NCBI GenBank assembly: GCA_900498245.1
Contig: LS998015.1
Location: 1,111,543-1,175,542, forward strand
Length of the DNA: 64,000 nt
Direction: 5' to 3'
Origin: Candidatus Zixiibacteriota bacterium
GTDB taxonomy: Bacteria > Zixibacteria > MSB-5A5 > GN15 > PGXB01
Below the pieces are notes generated by a model. That model saw nothing but the letters and a program-made list of their open reading frames with translations, was not told the origin of the DNA and ran no database searches. Positions 34,413 to 43,889 of the stretch are shown piece after piece (position 1 is the stretch's first letter; the number at the start of each line of letters is the position of its first letter). The position numbers were made by a program, and so were the translations under genes.

Positions 34413-35825
34413 GTGATCAAATTGAATTTCGGGACACTGGCAGAAAATATCGACGGACGTCTTCTGAACGAAGAATATGCGTCGGCGCTTTTCGAGGGCG
34501 TTTCGATAGATAGCCGCGCAGTTACGGAGAAACAGCTGTTTGTGGCTATAAAGGGAGAAAAAGACGACGGTCACAATTATATCGGCGAGGTTTTGAATAA
34601 AGGCGGGGCGGGCCTGCTGATATGCCATGAAATTTCGGATCTGGCCGGAATTGCCGGCAAAATTCCGGTGATAATGGTGGAAGATACACATCGAGCCATG
34701 ATTCAAATGGCCTCGAAATATCGATTGACGCTACCGGGGAAATTTATCGCCATTACCGGTTCCAACGGCAAGACCACCACCAAGGAATTTGTCTATGCCA
34801 TGATTGCCAGTATAGAAAATGATACCTATCGCTCGCCGGGAAATCTGAACAATCTATTCGGCTTACCCCTCGCCATATTCGGAATGGAAGAGACAATGCG
34901 TTTCGGGGTTTTTGAATTGGGAATATCGTATCCCGGTGAGATGACCAAACTGGCGGCGATGGCCCGGCCGGATCTGGCCCTCATAACTAATGTGGGGCCA
35001 ACCCATCTGGAAACCCTGGGAACGGTAGAAGGGGTGGCTGAGGCGAAATTGGAACTGGTTGACGCGATGCCGGCCGATAGACCGGTGATCCTTAATGCCG
35101 ACAGCCCGGAATTGATGAAGGCGGCGCGGAAACGGCGACGCCAGTACACGACCTACGGGATCAATTCAAAAGCGGATTATATGGCGGAAATTTCGGGGCT
35201 ATCCGAAGAAGGGTATCCGACGGTGAAAATCGACGGGGTCGATGTTTCCATCAAATTATTCGGAGAACATCAAGCCTATAATCTACTTGCCGGATATGCC
35301 GTTTGCAGGACGCTCGGACTAGCCGTGCGCCCGGAAGAATTAAATGGAATAAAATATAATTTTGCATCATACCGGGGTGAAATTGAAAATGTCAATGGCA
35401 TGACGATTATCGCCGACTGCTACAACGCCAATCCGGTATCCATGCATTCGGGGCTCAAGTCGTTTCGAGATTATCTGGAACATCCGGTGATGCGGGGACG
35501 GCGAAGCGTGGCGGTCATCGGCGACATGCTGGAATTGGGCAAGAGAACCGCCGAATTCCATCGGGAGGCCGGGGCTTTTGCGGCGGAAATGAATTTTGAC
35601 ACTGTAATAGCGGTCGGGCCCCTTTCGCGGGATTTGTATCGCGGAGCAATTCAATCGGGGTTCGATGAAAAACGGATCGTTCATTTCGACGATCTGGTTG
35701 TGGCAGGAGAGTATCTTTTGGGCCGAGTCAGACGGGGCGATGTGCTGTATTTCAAGGCCTCCCGCGGAATCGGCCTGGAAAAATTAATAACATTATTAAA
35801 GGGGTCGGCTTTCCGTCAGAATTAA
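34413..35825 (+). CDS. murF: UDP-MurNAc-pentapeptide synthetase (D-Ala-D-Ala adding)
   Basis: Adds D-Ala-D-Ala to the UDP-MurNAc-tripeptide. The 470-residue protein has the typical N-terminal domain (FEGVSIDSRAVTEKQLFVAIKG), the P-loop GSNGKTTTKEF (Lys120), NVGPTHLETLGT and DCYNANPVSMHSGLK. Length fits. Start is GTG 34413 after AATAAGG, five bases after the murE stop; the next gene begins one base after its stop. Confidence 0.94.
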   Translation: MIKLNFGTLAENIDGRLLNEEYASALFEGVSIDSRAVTEKQLFVAIKGEKDDGHNYIGEVLNKGGAGLLICHEISDLAGIAGKIPVIMVEDTHRAMIQMASKYRLTLPGKFIAITGSNGKTTTKEFVYAMIASIENDTYRSPGNLNNLFGLPLAIFGMEETMRFGVFELGISYPGEMTKLAAMARPDLALITNVGPTHLETLGTVEGVAEAKLELVDAMPADRPVILNADSPELMKAARKRRRQYTTYGINSKADYMAEISGLSEEGYPTVKIDGVDVSIKLFGEHQAYNLLAGYAVCRTLGLAVRPEELNGIKYNFASYRGEIENVNGMTIIADCYNANPVSMHSGLKSFRDYLEHPVMRGRRSVAVIGDMLELGKRTAEFHREAGAFAAEMNFDTVIAVGPLSRDLYRGAIQSGFDEKRIVHFDDLVVAGEYLLGRVRRGDVLYFKASRGIGLEKLITLLKGSAFRQN

Positions 35826-35826
35826 T

Positions 35827-36915
35827 ATGCTGTATCATATATTCGCCAATCTGGTCGGTTATATTTCGGGATTCAATATCTTCAGATATATCACATTTCG
35901 GACCGCCGGCGCGACGATTACGGCGATCCTGATTTCGCTTTTTCTGGGACCGTATTTTATTCGACTCCTTAAAAAATACCAGATAAAAGAAGAAATCCGG
36001 GCGGAAGGGCCGCAGTCGCACCTGTCAAAGAAGGGGACGCCGACCATGGGCGGTCTGATAATTTTGGCCGGCATCATTATCCCGGTCGTGCTCTGGGCCG
36101 ATCTGACCAATTATTTCATCCTGATGTTGCTTTTAGTGACATTCTGGCTGGGCTTGATCGGTTTTATGGATGATTATCTGAAAGCGGTCAAACATCAGAA
36201 GAAAGGGATGGTGGGCAGAAAGAAATTGATCGGTCAGATAGGACTGGGTTTGATATTCGGTTTGGCCCTGACGCTGATTCCGCCGAACTCGAGTTTTGAC
36301 GGTACTACCGGGATTCCATTTTTCAAAAATTACGTAATATCGCTAGGAATACTCTATGTGCCGTTCATTATACTGGTGATTACGGCATCGTCGAATGCGG
36401 TGAATTTGACCGATGGTCTGGATGGTCTGGCCATAGGTTTGACGGGAATCTGTTTCGTGGCCTTCGCCGGCCTAACCTACGTGGCGGGCCGGACCGACTT
36501 TTCGAACTATCTGCAGATAGAATATATACCCGGGGCAAGCGAGATGACAGTTTACTGCGGTGCGGCGATCGGTTCGGCCATCGGTTTTCTCTGGTTCAAT
36601 TCTCATCCGGCGGAAGTATTCATGGGGGATACCGGGGCGCTGACGCTGGGCGGGGTACTGGGGGCAATTGCCATTTTAATAAAGAAGGAACTGCTGTTGG
36701 TGATAGTCGGCGGAGTTTTCGTGATAGAGGCCGGCTCCGTGATTTTGCAGGTTTTATCATACAGGTATAGGGGGGGCAAGAGAATTTTCAAAATGGCGCC
36801 ATTGCATCATCATTTCGAACTGCTCGGTTGGCCGGAGTCGAAAGTGGTTACGCGATTCTGGATTATAGGCGCCTTATTTGCACTTTTGACACTCTCAACT
36901 TTAAAGATAAGATGA
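35827..36915 (+). CDS. mraY: Phospho-N-acetylmuramoyl-pentapeptide transferase
   Basis: Makes lipid I on the inner membrane from UDP-MurNAc-pentapeptide and undecaprenyl phosphate. The 362-residue protein has about ten membrane segments and the conserved loops GTPTMGGLII, GFMDDYLKAVKH (Asp-Asp motif), NLTDGLDGLAIG, FMGDTGALTLGG and the MAPLHHHFELLGW histidine loop near the end. Its TGA overlaps the ATG of murD. Confidence 0.95.
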   Translation: MLYHIFANLVGYISGFNIFRYITFRTAGATITAILISLFLGPYFIRLLKKYQIKEEIRAEGPQSHLSKKGTPTMGGLIILAGIIIPVVLWADLTNYFILMLLLVTFWLGLIGFMDDYLKAVKHQKKGMVGRKKLIGQIGLGLIFGLALTLIPPNSSFDGTTGIPFFKNYVISLGILYVPFIILVITASSNAVNLTDGLDGLAIGLTGICFVAFAGLTYVAGRTDFSNYLQIEYIPGASEMTVYCGAAIGSAIGFLWFNSHPAEVFMGDTGALTLGGVLGAIAILIKKELLLVIVGGVFVIEAGSVILQVLSYRYRGGKRIFKMAPLHHHFELLGWPESKVVTRFWIIGALFALLTLSTLKIR

Positions 36916-38306
36916 CGGTACAGGAAAGAGTAAAAGGACGGAAAATCGGGGTTATCGGAATGGCCCGCTCCGGGCTGGCGGCGGCGCGGCTCATCCACAA
37001 ACTGGGCGGTCGGGCCTTTGTCTCAGATGCCAAAAAGGAAGAGCAATTGTCCGTTCAAATAGCCGCCCTGAAGGAGATAGGAGCCGATTATGAAACCGGC
37101 GGCCATACCGAAAAACTGCTGAAATGCGATTTCATAATTCTATCACCGGGCGTACCGAAAAGTGTCCCGATGATAAAAAATATTTATGAAGAAGGGATTC
37201 CGGTCTTTTCGGAGATTGAATTGGCCTCATGGTTTTGCCGGGGAAAAATAATAGCAATCACCGGTTCCAATGGCAAAACGACCACGACAAGTCTAATGGG
37301 TGCCATGCTCGAAGCCGCCGGGCTCAAGAATGTGGTTTGCGGCAATATCGGAAATCCTTTCGCCGATGCGGTTTTGGAAATGCCAGCCGACGGCTGGGCG
37401 GTGGTGGAAGTTTCCAATTTCCAATTGGAAGATATCGAGGAATTCAAGCCGCATATCGCCATGATATTGAACCTGACGCCGGATCATCTGGATCGCTATG
37501 AAAATTTCGACGGCTACAAGATGGCCAAGTATCGTATCGCAGAGAATCAGCAACCGTCGGATTTCCTAATACTCAATGCCGATGATACCGTCATCGAGAA
37601 AAATAATATCGCCACCCGCGCCCAAAAAATCTATTTCTCAACCGCCCGCTCGCTGCCGATCGGGGTCTTCCAGAGGGGACAGATGCTGATCGGCAGTGTG
37701 GGTGGGAAAGAATATGAAATTATTGAAATCAATAAGATCAGGATTCCCGGCCCGCATAATCTTCAGAATGCCGCGGCGGCATCGCTGGCGGCTTTGCTGA
37801 TCGGACTGCCTCCCAATCGGATCGCCGAGGCGCTGGAAAAATTTCCGGGTGTGACTCATCGAATGGAAGACGCCGGAACCGTAGCCGGAATAAAATTCAT
37901 AAACGATTCCAAGGCGACCAATGTCGATTCGGTCTGTTATGCTTTGCGTTCAATCAGTACTCCCATCTGTCTTATCGCCGGAGGACGGGATAAAGGCGGG
38001 AGTTATTTGCCGATCGCGGAGTATGGCAAAGGAAAAATCAAAGAGATAATTCTTATCGGGGAAGCGAAAGAGAAAATATTTGCGGCACTGGGGAAGATTT
38101 TCCCGGTCGAGTTTGCGTCCAGCATGGATGAAGCGGTTCAGAAAGCGTTCAAAGCGGCCCGGCCGGGTGAGACGGTGCTGCTGTCGCCGGCCTGTTCCAG
38201 TTTCGATATGTTCGAGAATTATGAGCAGAGAGGCGAGACGTTCAAAAAATTAGTGGCGGCGCTTCACGAAAGAGGTAATGGAGTTCAGTTATCAGGTACG
38301 AAATAG
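36912..38306 (+). CDS. murD: UDP-MurNAc-L-alanine--D-glutamate ligase
   Basis: Adds D-glutamate. A 464-residue Mur ligase: GVIGMARSGLAAARLI (nucleotide-binding start), P-loop GSNGKTTTTSL (Lys122), NLTPDHLDRYENF, KFPGVTHRMEDAG and LSPACSSFDMFENYEQRG (the MurD C-terminal signature). The start is ATG 36912, which overlaps the mraY stop as ATGA; an earlier in-frame codon is inside mraY and is rejected. Confidence 0.95.
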   Translation: MTVQERVKGRKIGVIGMARSGLAAARLIHKLGGRAFVSDAKKEEQLSVQIAALKEIGADYETGGHTEKLLKCDFIILSPGVPKSVPMIKNIYEEGIPVFSEIELASWFCRGKIIAITGSNGKTTTTSLMGAMLEAAGLKNVVCGNIGNPFADAVLEMPADGWAVVEVSNFQLEDIEEFKPHIAMILNLTPDHLDRYENFDGYKMAKYRIAENQQPSDFLILNADDTVIEKNNIATRAQKIYFSTARSLPIGVFQRGQMLIGSVGGKEYEIIEINKIRIPGPHNLQNAAAASLAALLIGLPPNRIAEALEKFPGVTHRMEDAGTVAGIKFINDSKATNVDSVCYALRSISTPICLIAGGRDKGGSYLPIAEYGKGKIKEIILIGEAKEKIFAALGKIFPVEFASSMDEAVQKAFKAARPGETVLLSPACSSFDMFENYEQRGETFKKLVAALHERGNGVQLSGTK

Positions 38307-38309
38307 ACA

Positions 38310-39392
38310 ATGGATAAGAAGTTACTATACAGCACGATGGGATTGCTAATAATCGGGATGGTCATGGTCTATTCGGCATCGTCGATTATGGCCGACGCCC
38401 GGTTCGGTTCGCATTTATATTTTCTACAGCGGCAATTAATCTGGCTCGTGGTGGCGGCGGCCGCGGCCTGGGTGGTGATAAAGGCGGATCTTAAAAAATT
38501 ATCGGTCTATTCGGTCCCGATGCTTTTTCTGACATTTCTTCTGCTGGCGGCGGTTTTTGTCATGCCGGCGCGTAACGGCGCGCATCGCTGGCTTTTCCTG
38601 GGGCCGGGAACCATACAGCCATCGGAAGTCTTTCGGATGGTCGCCATATATTATCTGGCCTTCTCGTTATCTCAGAAGAAAAGGAATATCGAGGACTGGC
38701 GGCAGGTCGTTCTGCCTTACGCCCCGCTTCTCGGGGCCGGACTGATATTGATAATTTTGGAGCCGAGTCTCGGGTCGGCCATGACGATTACGGCAACGGT
38801 TTTGATAATATTCTTTCTGGCCGGGGTACGGTTATATCATCTCGGGGTTCTGATAGTTCCGCTGGCGACGATGGCGTCCTTCATGGTATTCGTGTTGGGG
38901 TACAAAAAAGCCCGTGTAATCGACTACCTTTCGGCAATAGAGAATCCGCTTTCGGGAAGTTATCAGGTGAAGCAGGCGGTTCTGACGCTCGGGGCGGGAG
39001 GGATATTCGGAACCGGTCTGGGCAACGGGCGGCAGAAATTATTTTTCCTTCCGTACCCGCATACTGATTTTATTTTTGCGTCTATCGGAGAGGAGCTGGG
39101 CCTGGTCGGCCTGGCGGCGATACTGCTTCTCTTTTACATAATTTTATGGCGGGGAGTGAAAATCGCGATGTATCAGCCGGATCGCTTCGGCTATTTGCTT
39201 GCGATGGGGATAACGGTCTCGCTTCTTGTATCGGTGGCGCTCAATATCGGCGTGGTGACATCGCTTTTGCCAACCACCGGAATTCCTCTGCCATTCCTGT
39301 CGTACGGGGGTTCGGCCCTGCTGATATCGGTATTATCGGTCGCCATACTCCTGAATCTCTCGCGGCGGAAAGGGATGGTGGTGCGTGAATAG
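38310..39392 (+). CDS. ftsW: Peptidoglycan glycosyltransferase FtsW
   Basis: A SEDS-family septal polymerase, 360 residues, about ten membrane segments. It has RFGSHLYFLQRQLIW, NGAHRWLFLGPGTIQPSE (the conserved acidic/arginine loop), LEPSLGSAMTI, and near the end TTGIPLPFLSYGGSALL. Pairs with FtsI. Starts at ATG 38310, three bases after the murD stop; overlaps murG by eight. Confidence 0.94.
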   Translation: MDKKLLYSTMGLLIIGMVMVYSASSIMADARFGSHLYFLQRQLIWLVVAAAAAWVVIKADLKKLSVYSVPMLFLTFLLLAAVFVMPARNGAHRWLFLGPGTIQPSEVFRMVAIYYLAFSLSQKKRNIEDWRQVVLPYAPLLGAGLILIILEPSLGSAMTITATVLIIFFLAGVRLYHLGVLIVPLATMASFMVFVLGYKKARVIDYLSAIENPLSGSYQVKQAVLTLGAGGIFGTGLGNGRQKLFFLPYPHTDFIFASIGEELGLVGLAAILLLFYIILWRGVKIAMYQPDRFGYLLAMGITVSLLVSVALNIGVVTSLLPTTGIPLPFLSYGGSALLISVLSVAILLNLSRRKGMVVRE

Positions 39393-40512
39393 GATAGGCG
39401 TAATTTTCGCGGGCGGCGGCACCGGCGGTCATCTGAGCCCGGCAATGGCGATCGCGGACAAATTGAAATCAAGGCTGACTTCGGAATATGCACCTGATAT
39501 TCTGTTTATCGGGACGAAACGCGGTATTGAGTACCGGATGCGAGAGAAACTGGGATATCCCTTGGCTCTGATAAATATTCGGGGCATGATGCGGACCTGG
39601 ACATTATCGAATCTGGCGGTACCATTTCTATTGATCGGAGCCGTGACCAGGTCGTTGAGTTTGATGAAGCGATTCAACCCGGCAATTGTAGTTGGAACCG
39701 GAGGTTATGTGATGGGGCCGGTGATGATTGCGGCGATACTTCTGGGGCGCCGGAGAGTCATTCAGGAACAGAATTCCTATCCGGGCGTGACGACTCGTCA
39801 ATTGGCAGGGAGAGTTGACCGGATATTTCTGGGATTCGGCGAAGCGAAAAAATATTTGAAAAGGACCGATCACTGCGTCGAGACGGGCAATCCGGTGAAG
39901 GAAATAATCGGAAAGGTCCCGCGTTCCGAAGGGCGGGCCTATTTTGAGATAAGTAATGAAGAACGAGTCATTTTAATTTTAGGGGGGAGTCAGGGGGCCT
40001 CGGCCATCAACAAGAATATTCTCAGAGGTTTGTCCACTCTACCTGACGGTTTTTCGTTGATCTGGCAAACAGGCGAAAGGGATTACAAGGAAGTGGCCGC
40101 ACTGGCGGGCGGCAAGGTAACGAGCCGCTCCCTTTTCGCATTTACCGACAGGATAGAGATGGCATATGCCGCCGCCGACATAGTTGTCGCCCGGGCCGGG
40201 GCCCTGACTTTAGCCGAGATTACCGCCGCAGGATTGCCGTCGCTTCTGATTCCGTATCCATTCGCGGCGGGGAATCATCAGAGAAAGAATGCCGCCGTTT
40301 TTGCCGAGAAGGGCGCGGCCGTGCTTTTTGATGACAGGCAATTGGGGAGTATTTCGCTTTTGGATGAAGCTGTCACACTATTAATGAGCGGCCAAGCCGA
40401 ACAAATGAAAGAGGCGGTGAGAGAAATAGATAGTCATCGAACAAAGCCCGCCGCCGACATGATTGCGGACGAAATTTTGCGGTTACTCAACCTCGGGAGG
40501 AAGGCCACTTGA
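39385..40512 (+). CDS. murG: UDP-GlcNAc--lipid I GlcNAc transferase
   Basis: Makes lipid II from lipid I. A 375-residue GT28 enzyme with the G-rich loop AGGGTGGHLSPA (residues 9-20), QEQNSYPGVTTR, ILGGSQGASAINKN and the donor-site VVARAGALTLAEITAAGLPSLLIPYPFAAGNHQ. Starts with GTG 39385 inside ftsW. Length is typical. Confidence 0.95.
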   Translation: MNRIGVIFAGGGTGGHLSPAMAIADKLKSRLTSEYAPDILFIGTKRGIEYRMREKLGYPLALINIRGMMRTWTLSNLAVPFLLIGAVTRSLSLMKRFNPAIVVGTGGYVMGPVMIAAILLGRRRVIQEQNSYPGVTTRQLAGRVDRIFLGFGEAKKYLKRTDHCVETGNPVKEIIGKVPRSEGRAYFEISNEERVILILGGSQGASAINKNILRGLSTLPDGFSLIWQTGERDYKEVAALAGGKVTSRSLFAFTDRIEMAYAAADIVVARAGALTLAEITAAGLPSLLIPYPFAAGNHQRKNAAVFAEKGAAVLFDDRQLGSISLLDEAVTLLMSGQAEQMKEAVREIDSHRTKPAADMIADEILRLLNLGRKAT

Positions 40513-41930
40513 AAGCAGGGATCGCGGTACAACCAAAATTTGAAGGCAAGAAAATGATATTCGGAAAATTCAGGGAGTTATATTTTGTGGGGATCGGCGG
40601 AGCGGGTATGTCCGGTATCGCCGAAATATTGTCGAATCTGGGGTACAAAGTAAGCGGTTCCGATATTTCCCCGAGCGAAATCACCGAGTATCTGGAAAGA
40701 CTCGGGATAAAAATCTACGGCGAACACAAACGGGGCAATATCGGCACGGCAAACGTGGTGGTGATTTCCTCGGCCGTGGGCAATGACAACCCGGAGGTGA
40801 TCGAGGCCAGAGAAAAAGGGATCCCGGTCATCAAGCGGGCGGAGATGCTGGGCGAATTGATGCGTCTGAAATATTCTATCGGTATCGCCGGCACCCACGG
40901 CAAGACGACCACGACATCGATGATCGGGAAAATTTTCATCGAAGCCAAGTTGGACCCGACCGTAATCGTGGGGGGTATCGTGGCCGGGACCGGGTCGGGA
41001 GCGGCACTGGGGGCCGGTGAGTACCTGGTGGCGGAGGCCGATGAGTATGACAAGTCATTTCTGTCGATGTTTCCGTCGATGGCGGTGGTGACCAATATCG
41101 AAGCGGATCACCTCGATTGCTATGACGGCATGGAAGATCTGAAAAATTCCTTTCTGGCCTATATGAACCGGGTGCCCTTTTACGGCACGGTCGTTTACGG
41201 CGCCGACAATCCGATTCTCCAAAAACTGCAGGGTCGTATCAGCCGGGCTTCGGTCAGTTTTGGACTCACATCACGAGCCGATTATCAGGCGGTCGATATT
41301 AAGTATCGCGAAGGGGGCTCGGAATTTTCGGTATTTGGCCGGGGCGAGATGGTCGGAAGAATAATTTTGAACGTTCCCGGGGAGCATAATGTCCTGAACG
41401 CTATGGCCGCGACGGCGGCGGCGCTGGAACTGGAAATCCCTTTTGGGGTAATCGCGGAAGCGCTGTCAAAATTCCGCACCGTAGGCCGCCGTTTTGAAAT
41501 TAAGGGTGTTGTGAATGATATAATGGTCGTGGATGACTACGCCCATCATCCGACCGAAGTAGCGGTCACTTTGAGAACGGCGAGGGAATCATACAAGAGA
41601 CGGGTTATTGCCGTCTTTCAGCCGCACCTTTTCAGCCGGACGAGGCAATTCTTCAAAGAATTCGCCGATGTCCTGCATCAGGCCGATGTCGCCTATCTGG
41701 CCGACATCTATCCGGCCAGGGAAAAGCCGATGCCGGGCGTGACATCAGAAATGATTTTAAATTATGCCAAGGAGAAAGGGTATCGAAATATTCATTATAT
41801 CGGTCCGAAGGAGAATGCCATAGAGGCCGTGATTAAAATTGCCCAACCGGGAGATATAATAATTACTATAGGTGCGGGCAGTATCACCCGCATAAACCCG
41901 GAGATATTGAAAGGAATAGAAAAAAGATGA
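40509..41930 (+). CDS. murC: UDP-N-acetylmuramate--L-alanine ligase
   Basis: Adds L-alanine, first step of stem assembly. A 473-residue Mur ligase with YFVGIGGAGMSGIAEIL, P-loop GTHGKT at residues 128-133, EADEYDKSFLSM, NIEADHLDCY, VDDYAHHPTEV and FQPHLFSRTRQF. The start TTG 40509 has GGGAGGAAGG upstream and overlaps murG by four bases; ATG 40554 would remove 15 residues and also has a plausible site. Confidence 0.94.
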   Translation: MKAGIAVQPKFEGKKMIFGKFRELYFVGIGGAGMSGIAEILSNLGYKVSGSDISPSEITEYLERLGIKIYGEHKRGNIGTANVVVISSAVGNDNPEVIEAREKGIPVIKRAEMLGELMRLKYSIGIAGTHGKTTTTSMIGKIFIEAKLDPTVIVGGIVAGTGSGAALGAGEYLVAEADEYDKSFLSMFPSMAVVTNIEADHLDCYDGMEDLKNSFLAYMNRVPFYGTVVYGADNPILQKLQGRISRASVSFGLTSRADYQAVDIKYREGGSEFSVFGRGEMVGRIILNVPGEHNVLNAMAATAAALELEIPFGVIAEALSKFRTVGRRFEIKGVVNDIMVVDDYAHHPTEVAVTLRTARESYKRRVIAVFQPHLFSRTRQFFKEFADVLHQADVAYLADIYPAREKPMPGVTSEMILNYAKEKGYRNIHYIGPKENAIEAVIKIAQPGDIIITIGAGSITRINPEILKGIEKR

Positions 41931-42664
41931 TTCTGCGGATGCGCTGGCCGTTTTTTGCGATGGCCGTTATGCTCCTGCTTTTCATGGGCGGCGGTGCCGC
42001 GGCCTATTATACCGGCTTTTTTAATCTTCACAGGGTATCGGTAAGCCCTGAGAAATATGCCGACCAGGCATCCAATCTCGATTCCGTCCGGGGGAAGAAT
42101 ATCTTCGGCATTCCGTTCGACCAGGAATTGCTCTATTTCATATCGGAGCCGATGGTGCAAAGCGCATCCTTGAAGTACGAATTCCCCGACGCCGTCGCCA
42201 TAGATATAGAGGAAGCCAAACCGCTGGCTTTGGCAATCGCACAGGATGGGCAATCGATATATGCTCTCGATGAGCGGGGACGGGTGATTCTCCGGGAGTC
42301 GCAAGCACCGGCATTTGAACTTCCGATTATCACGGGATTAAAGGACAGCCCGCTGTACACGGTGCCAAAAAATCCCAGATTGAGACTGATTATTCCCCAG
42401 CTGCTGCAAATTCGCAAAGATCATCAGGACTTCTACCGACTTATATCGTCAATCGATCTGTCGGCGCCCGATTCGGTGACGGTCAAGATGGACGGGATGT
42501 CATTCATAGTAATCATGTTCGCGGGAGAAATGTGCGCCAATTGTGAAAGACTGCGACAGTTTCTGCTCGATATCAATCCGGATTTGAAGGATGTCATCGC
42601 GATTGACATGCGGTCCGAGAAACAAATTATCGCCACGAGAAAGAAATGCCAGAAACAAAGCTGA
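41927..42664 (+). CDS. ftsQ: Cell division protein FtsQ/DivIB
   Basis: A 245-residue bitopic protein: short cytoplasmic tail, membrane segment at about 6-28, a POTRA-like domain (LHRVSVSPEK... NIFGIPFDQELLYFI) and the FtsQ beta domain (IDIEEAKPLALAI, IYALDERGRVI, PIITGL). Position between murC and ftsA supports the call. Odd feature: a C-x2-C (CANC) near residue 205 in the periplasmic part, not usual in FtsQ. ATGA overlap with murC and 19-bp overlap with ftsA. Confidence 0.85.
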   Translation: MILRMRWPFFAMAVMLLLFMGGGAAAYYTGFFNLHRVSVSPEKYADQASNLDSVRGKNIFGIPFDQELLYFISEPMVQSASLKYEFPDAVAIDIEEAKPLALAIAQDGQSIYALDERGRVILRESQAPAFELPIITGLKDSPLYTVPKNPRLRLIIPQLLQIRKDHQDFYRLISSIDLSAPDSVTVKMDGMSFIVIMFAGEMCANCERLRQFLLDINPDLKDVIAIDMRSEKQIIATRKKCQKQS

Positions 42665-43869
42665 TAGCCGGGATCGACATCGGTACGACCAAAATTCGGG
42701 CTCTCATAACGGAAAGCACCGAGGAGAACCATCCGGTATTTCTGGGTTACGGATCGGTGCCGGCGCAGGGGCTTCGCCGCGGCGTCATTGTCAATATGGA
42801 GAAAACGATTCAGGCGATATCGAAAGCGGTCGAAGACGCCGAGATGATGGCGGCCGTGCATATCGATTCCGCGGTGGCGGGTATCGCCGGGGATCATATC
42901 AAGTCGATCAACAGCCAGGGAGTAATTGCGGTCGGACGTTCCGACAATGAAATAACGGATGCCGACGTCAGAAAGGCGATTGAGGCCGCCAGCGCGGTGG
43001 CGATACCGGCCGATCGAGAGATAATTCATGTCCTACCTCAGCAGTATTCAATCGACGAACAAAACGGAATAAAAAACCCGGTCGGGATGACGGGAGTACG
43101 GCTGGAAGTGGAGGTTCATATCGTGACGGCGGCCGTAACCTCGGCGAAAAACATATATCGATCCCTAGAGCGGTGCGAAATAAATATCGATCATTTGGTG
43201 TTGCAATCCCTGGCCGGAGCGTATGCGACAATCAGTAATGAAGAACAGGATTTGGGCGTGGTGCTGCTCGATATCGGCGGGGAACTGACCGACGTGGCCG
43301 TCTTTTTCGACGGCTCAATTCGTCATTCGGGAGTTGTCCCGCTCGGCGGCAAAAATGTAACCAATGATATTGCCATAGGATTAAGAACCTCGGTCGAACA
43401 GGCCGAGCAATTGAAACTGGCCTACGGGTCGGCGTTGACATCGACAGTCGATCCGGATGAAATGATGGAGGTGCCGGGGGTAGCGGGCCGCACTTCGCGA
43501 AGTATTTCCCGCAATGTGCTGGCGTCGATAATTGAGCCCCGGATGGAGGAGATTCTGTCGTTGGCGGCGCGGGAAATCAAGAAGGCGAATTCTCCCGATT
43601 CTCTGGCGGCGGGAGTAATTATTACAGGCGGGGGGGCGCTTTTGCCCGGCGCGGTCGATCTTGTCGAACAGATTCTCGACATTCCGGCCAAGCTGGGAAT
43701 TCCATCAGGAATTGAGGGACTTCCGGAAAATATGATTAATCCCGAGATGGCTACTGCTATCGGCTTGATTAATTACGGGCATCGCCATGGAACCGGCAAG
43801 AAAAGGACGAAGGGTGGCATAAGGGGGCTATTCAAAAAAATGGAAAATTGGTTTTCAGGGAATTTTTAA
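42646..43869 (+). CDS. ftsA: Cell division protein FtsA
   Basis: Actin-like membrane anchor of the Z-ring, 407 residues. It has AGIDIGTTKIRALI (phosphate 1), the SHS2/1C subdomain with VAGIAGDHIKSINSQGV, VVLLDIGGELTDVAVF (phosphate 2) and the adenosine motif ITGGGALLPG. The C-terminus GGIRGLFKKMENWFSGNF is an amphipathic helix that should hold the membrane. Followed after 20 bp by ftsZ. Confidence 0.95.
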   Translation: MPETKLIAGIDIGTTKIRALITESTEENHPVFLGYGSVPAQGLRRGVIVNMEKTIQAISKAVEDAEMMAAVHIDSAVAGIAGDHIKSINSQGVIAVGRSDNEITDADVRKAIEAASAVAIPADREIIHVLPQQYSIDEQNGIKNPVGMTGVRLEVEVHIVTAAVTSAKNIYRSLERCEINIDHLVLQSLAGAYATISNEEQDLGVVLLDIGGELTDVAVFFDGSIRHSGVVPLGGKNVTNDIAIGLRTSVEQAEQLKLAYGSALTSTVDPDEMMEVPGVAGRTSRSISRNVLASIIEPRMEEILSLAAREIKKANSPDSLAAGVIITGGGALLPGAVDLVEQILDIPAKLGIPSGIEGLPENMINPEMATAIGLINYGHRHGTGKKRTKGGIRGLFKKMENWFSGNF

Positions 43870-43889
43870 TAATCATGGAGGAGTGACCG

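Noticed and set aside
36828-36911. Upstream extension of murD
   Set aside because: It lies inside mraY; the ATGA overlap at 36912 gives a normal-length MurD.
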